A stretch of DNA of 64,000 bases, from NCBI GenBank assembly GCA_023053575.1, contig JAKZAP010000007.1:26933464-26997463 (forward strand), given 5' to 3'. The stretch's first letter is position 1. Each line of letters starts with the position of its first letter. Positions 61,145 to 64,000 of this stretch are shown piece after piece. The DNA is from Branchinecta lynchi (Eukaryota; Arthropoda; Branchiopoda; Anostraca; Branchinectidae). The position numbers and the translations under genes are program-made. The notes under the pieces are model-generated. The model saw only the letters and a list, made by a program, of their open reading frames with translations. It was not told where the DNA came from and made no database searches.

Positions 61145-63320
61145 GTTCTGAGCCAGGGACTTGCATGAATGTTAATTGGGCTATTCCTTAATCGTATAGA
61201 TCAATTTTTGCAAAAGAGTTTCCAAGGAAGTAAGAGCTTCAAGGCTCCAAAGTTTGAACACAAAAAAGGAGTCTCAAATCGTATTGGTCGGCGATGACAC
61301 GGATTTGAATAAATGTCACATAATAGACCAATAAGACGAGACTTCGTCTTTGTTTACAAACTTTGACGCCTTCAAACTCTGATCAGAAAGAACACTCAGT
61401 TACAAAAGTTATATTATTCCAACAAGAAGGTGCAATTTGCTGGCTCAAAGTGGCTATCAGAGGTCGATAATTTACTCTCAAAGTTGAAAATCCTATACTT
61501 CCTAATGTTAATTTTTTTTCATTGGGATCCCGTCCATTTTCGTTGGGTATGGTGCAATCTCTCTATGGTGAATTAGCAAAATATTCAAAAAGTGACAAAA
61601 GTGTGAGTGATTATTACTAGTAGGATAACTATCCTAGTTCCCGAACGATTTTCACATTTAATGGCAGATTTCTTTTTAAAAAATTGCAAGAAATTTCCCC
61701 GAGCAGATAGAAGAAAACTCTCATCAACTTATCATTCGTTGTAAGACTGGCTTACTTACTGGTACATTCCACCTTTCTAGTTTGTAGCGGATGGTCGTAA
61801 CAGTACTTTTTCTGAACTATAGTATCATTTCTCAGTTTCCGAACGCCAAGAGATCAGAAAACCGTTCGGAAACCAATGTTCGGAACCCATGTTCCAGTTC
61901 CCGAATTTTTCGTCTCAGTTACAGAACTTAGAATCAAAACGAAACTGATTGTCGGTTCAGTTTTCAAACAGCAAACTGTGTCTTCATAGCCAAAGCACCT
62001 GGGTAACACTAGTTGAAGGTTAGCTGTGTTAGTATTCGTCATTCCAACCATTGTTTTACTAGAAGCATATTTTTTAAAACGCTGTTTATGTACGGCGTTA
62101 GACTGCCGAGAGTAAGATATTTTCTTTGTTTGGTTGAACTGCCATTTCATTCATCTTTAATGAAACGATGAACTAAGGTGGAAAGTAAGTTTCAGTATTT
62201 CGGTTCTGTAATTAGGTGCGAAATTTCAGTATTCTAAAAAAAAAATTTGTTAACCAAGTTTAGTTTTTCTCCAACAGGTATGTAATGTATATCCTCCTAT
62301 GACACACGGTAAGTATTATTACGATAATCTTCACACAGAAAATTAGTGGTGGAAATGGTCGGATGATATGAAGACGTATCAGCCTCCAGAGAGAATGATA
62401 TGAAGTCATCAGCTTCCAGAGAGGATGATATGAAGTCATTAGTCTCCAGAGAGAGTCTCTGTTCGGCGAAGTTATAATACAAGGCCTACTGAATACACAA
62501 GGCCTACTGAATTTCTGGTCTTCACCTGACTTGTATGGACCAAGCACAATAAACCAAAAAGATCAATTCAGAATGTAAGATCTTCAAAACTCGAAGAACT
62601 TGATCAAGGAATTATAAACAGTACCCATGAGTCGTTTTTTCGCTAGATTTCATATGAATTAATATTCCAGGATGAAAACAGATTTATCGTAGTTTTCAAC
62701 CCTATCTCACCCGTAAATTAAATATTGGCTTACGGGGCCCATCTGGAGTAGGCTTGGTACTTGTACTTCCGTAAATCATAGAAGTACTTGGCACAACACT
62801 TCCCAGAACGTTCATCCCACATATTCTTGTTGTTCGGATACATAGACCGTACGTTCAAGAACCGGGATTGTTTTTCTGAACGATTCTTCTTCGACCGTTC
62901 GGGGACCAGAAATGTGTCATTCAGATCGACGTCCAGTCTTTCCGTTTTCTTTGGAGCCTGAACAATAGGTCCTAGGCGATGAAACTAAAAAAACGGGCGG
63001 AAACCACAGAAATAGGGATTCGAGGATTTCGTTCGGAAACTCGAAAACGCATGCAACCAGTTTCCGAACAATAGTACCCTCGGCAAAAACTTTATAAATA
63101 TGTTATAGGATGCGACATCAATAAAGTGTGGTATACATTTTGCAGGAAAAGATGCCCTCTTTTGAGTGGTGTCAAAACTTTTAATTTAAAACTTAGCAAA
63201 ACGGAAGCAAACTAATTGCAGAAGACCTATTCAGACTAGTACACTAGCCCCATTTCAGGCACAGTGCTCAAACGTCTAGCACCATGCCTGGGTGCTAGAC
63301 GTTCAAGTACTGTACCTTGG
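61145..63320. other. No gene recognised; small foldback at about 61230-61375
   Basis: The foldback has arms with CCAAAGTTTGAACACAAA and, in inverse, TTTGTTTACAAACTTTGACG. A block of three GAGAATGATATGAAGTCAT-like repeats lies at 62365-62460. The rest is featureless to my reading. Confidence 0.45.
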
Positions 63321-63850
63321 ATTTCATGTATGATGCATGGATTTCAGTATACAGTGCATACAGAAAAAACAAAGTTTCTGTCATCACAACTGAGCACCGG
63401 CTCGGACAGGGCTGAAATTACTACTATGAATTAGAGAAATCAAAGACAATCCTTTACATATTTTTCACAACAAAAACAAAAGGGCTCTAATGATGATGGA
63501 GATGAAAAACCTAACAGCACCCTATCTATTTTCCATGTATTTTCCCTATCTATTCCCCAAGAGCCAATATTCTGGTTGGCTGCTAGGTAGAAAAAGCTGA
63601 GGCACAGGACACTTTGCATGCAAAACCCTTTGCTATGTAGAAACGGAAATGAGGTTTTTCACACCTGTCATCAGCCGAGCCCTTTTGTTTTGGTTGTGAA
63701 AAATATTTAAGGGATTTGATTTCTCTAATCCATGGTAGTAATTTCAGCCCTGTCCAAGCTGGTGCTCAGTTGTTATAACAGAAACTGTGTTTTTGATGTA
63801 TGCACTGTATACTGAAATCCATGCACCATACAGGAGTGTTGCATGAAGCC
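63320..63850. repeat. Foldback with about 160-bp inverted arms
   Basis: Left arm (about 63330-63490) with ATGGATTTCAGTATACAGTG and right arm (about 63670-63850) with CACTGTATACTGAAATCCAT are inverted copies. Both also share the CTGAGCACC / GGTGCTCAG and AGGGCTGAAATTACTAC blocks. The spacer of about 180 bases is unrelated. Confidence 0.85.
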
Positions 63851-64000
63851 GCCCTTACTATGGCACCGCCCATCCCCCAATTGGCCATGGTACATGATCC
63901 TGCCACCTTGGATCATGAAGCTGCCACCCCCAGAAAAATCATGCAAATTCCAACAAAACAGCAAATTTTGTTATTTGCAAAAGGTCAAGGAACCTCTCTG

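Overview
The window is animal nuclear DNA that carries the right-hand part of a Polinton/Maverick-class integrated element (adintovirus-like: protein-primed DNA polymerase B, retrovirus-like integrase, capsid genes). The host is a eukaryote with spliced genes. Three exons of a thioredoxin gene and three exons of a secreted cysteine-rich/WAP-domain gene have consensus splice sites and consistent phases. The rest is transposon-rich intron or intergenic sequence with non-LTR retrotransposon remnants, MITEs, foldback elements and satellite-like arrays. The species cannot be named from the sequence; an invertebrate, possibly an arthropod, is a guess from the thioredoxin and the repeat style.

Region 1 to about 12.3 kb is the virus-like element. 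The left edge cuts the major capsid gene. Rightwards, on the minus strand, come a small basic virion protein, penton, a coiled-coil virion protein, integrase overlapped by a two-CxxC zinc-ribbon ORF, an adenain-like protease overlapped by a hydrophobic/AT-hook protein, a fibre-like protein, the FtsK/HerA packaging ATPase, a 21-bp tandem array, and a 1354-residue PolB. Two plus-strand genes (a membrane protein and a small possible OB-fold protein) lie at the right end. Every ORF is open, so the insertion looks young. Nearly every gene starts inside a (TA)ATAAATG motif. The two exceptions, integrase and protease, have no usable AUG in front of their conserved cores, and both overlap the preceding ORF in the -1 frame at canonical slippery heptamers (T TTA AAA and A AAA AAC). 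This suggests gag-pro-pol-like frameshifting in a Polinton, the most interesting observation here.

Region 12.3 to 35 kb holds the plus-strand cysteine-rich gene: a WAP-like exon at 18886, a small Cys-rich exon at 29855 and a terminal exon at 34863, all entering in phase 1. The introns hold two dispersed repeat families (A, ending in an ATGGCACTTG hairpin; B, about 137-bp units ending in the palindrome TTTTGGGATCCCAAAA), a broken LINE, two hAT-type MITEs with perfect 8-bp target duplications, foldbacks and a Harbinger-type element.

Region 35 to 45 kb is intergenic, with two LINE reverse-transcriptase fragments meeting tail to tail, more family A/B copies, a third hAT MITE and a 400-bp foldback. 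Region 45.4 to 64 kb holds the minus-strand thioredoxin gene (exons at 45432, 51052 and 56024; the short first exon was not found), whose large introns are full of MITEs and tandem repeats. The 57 to 64 kb stretch has a mariner-like MITE, a tandem duplication and two long hairpins, with no recognisable gene.
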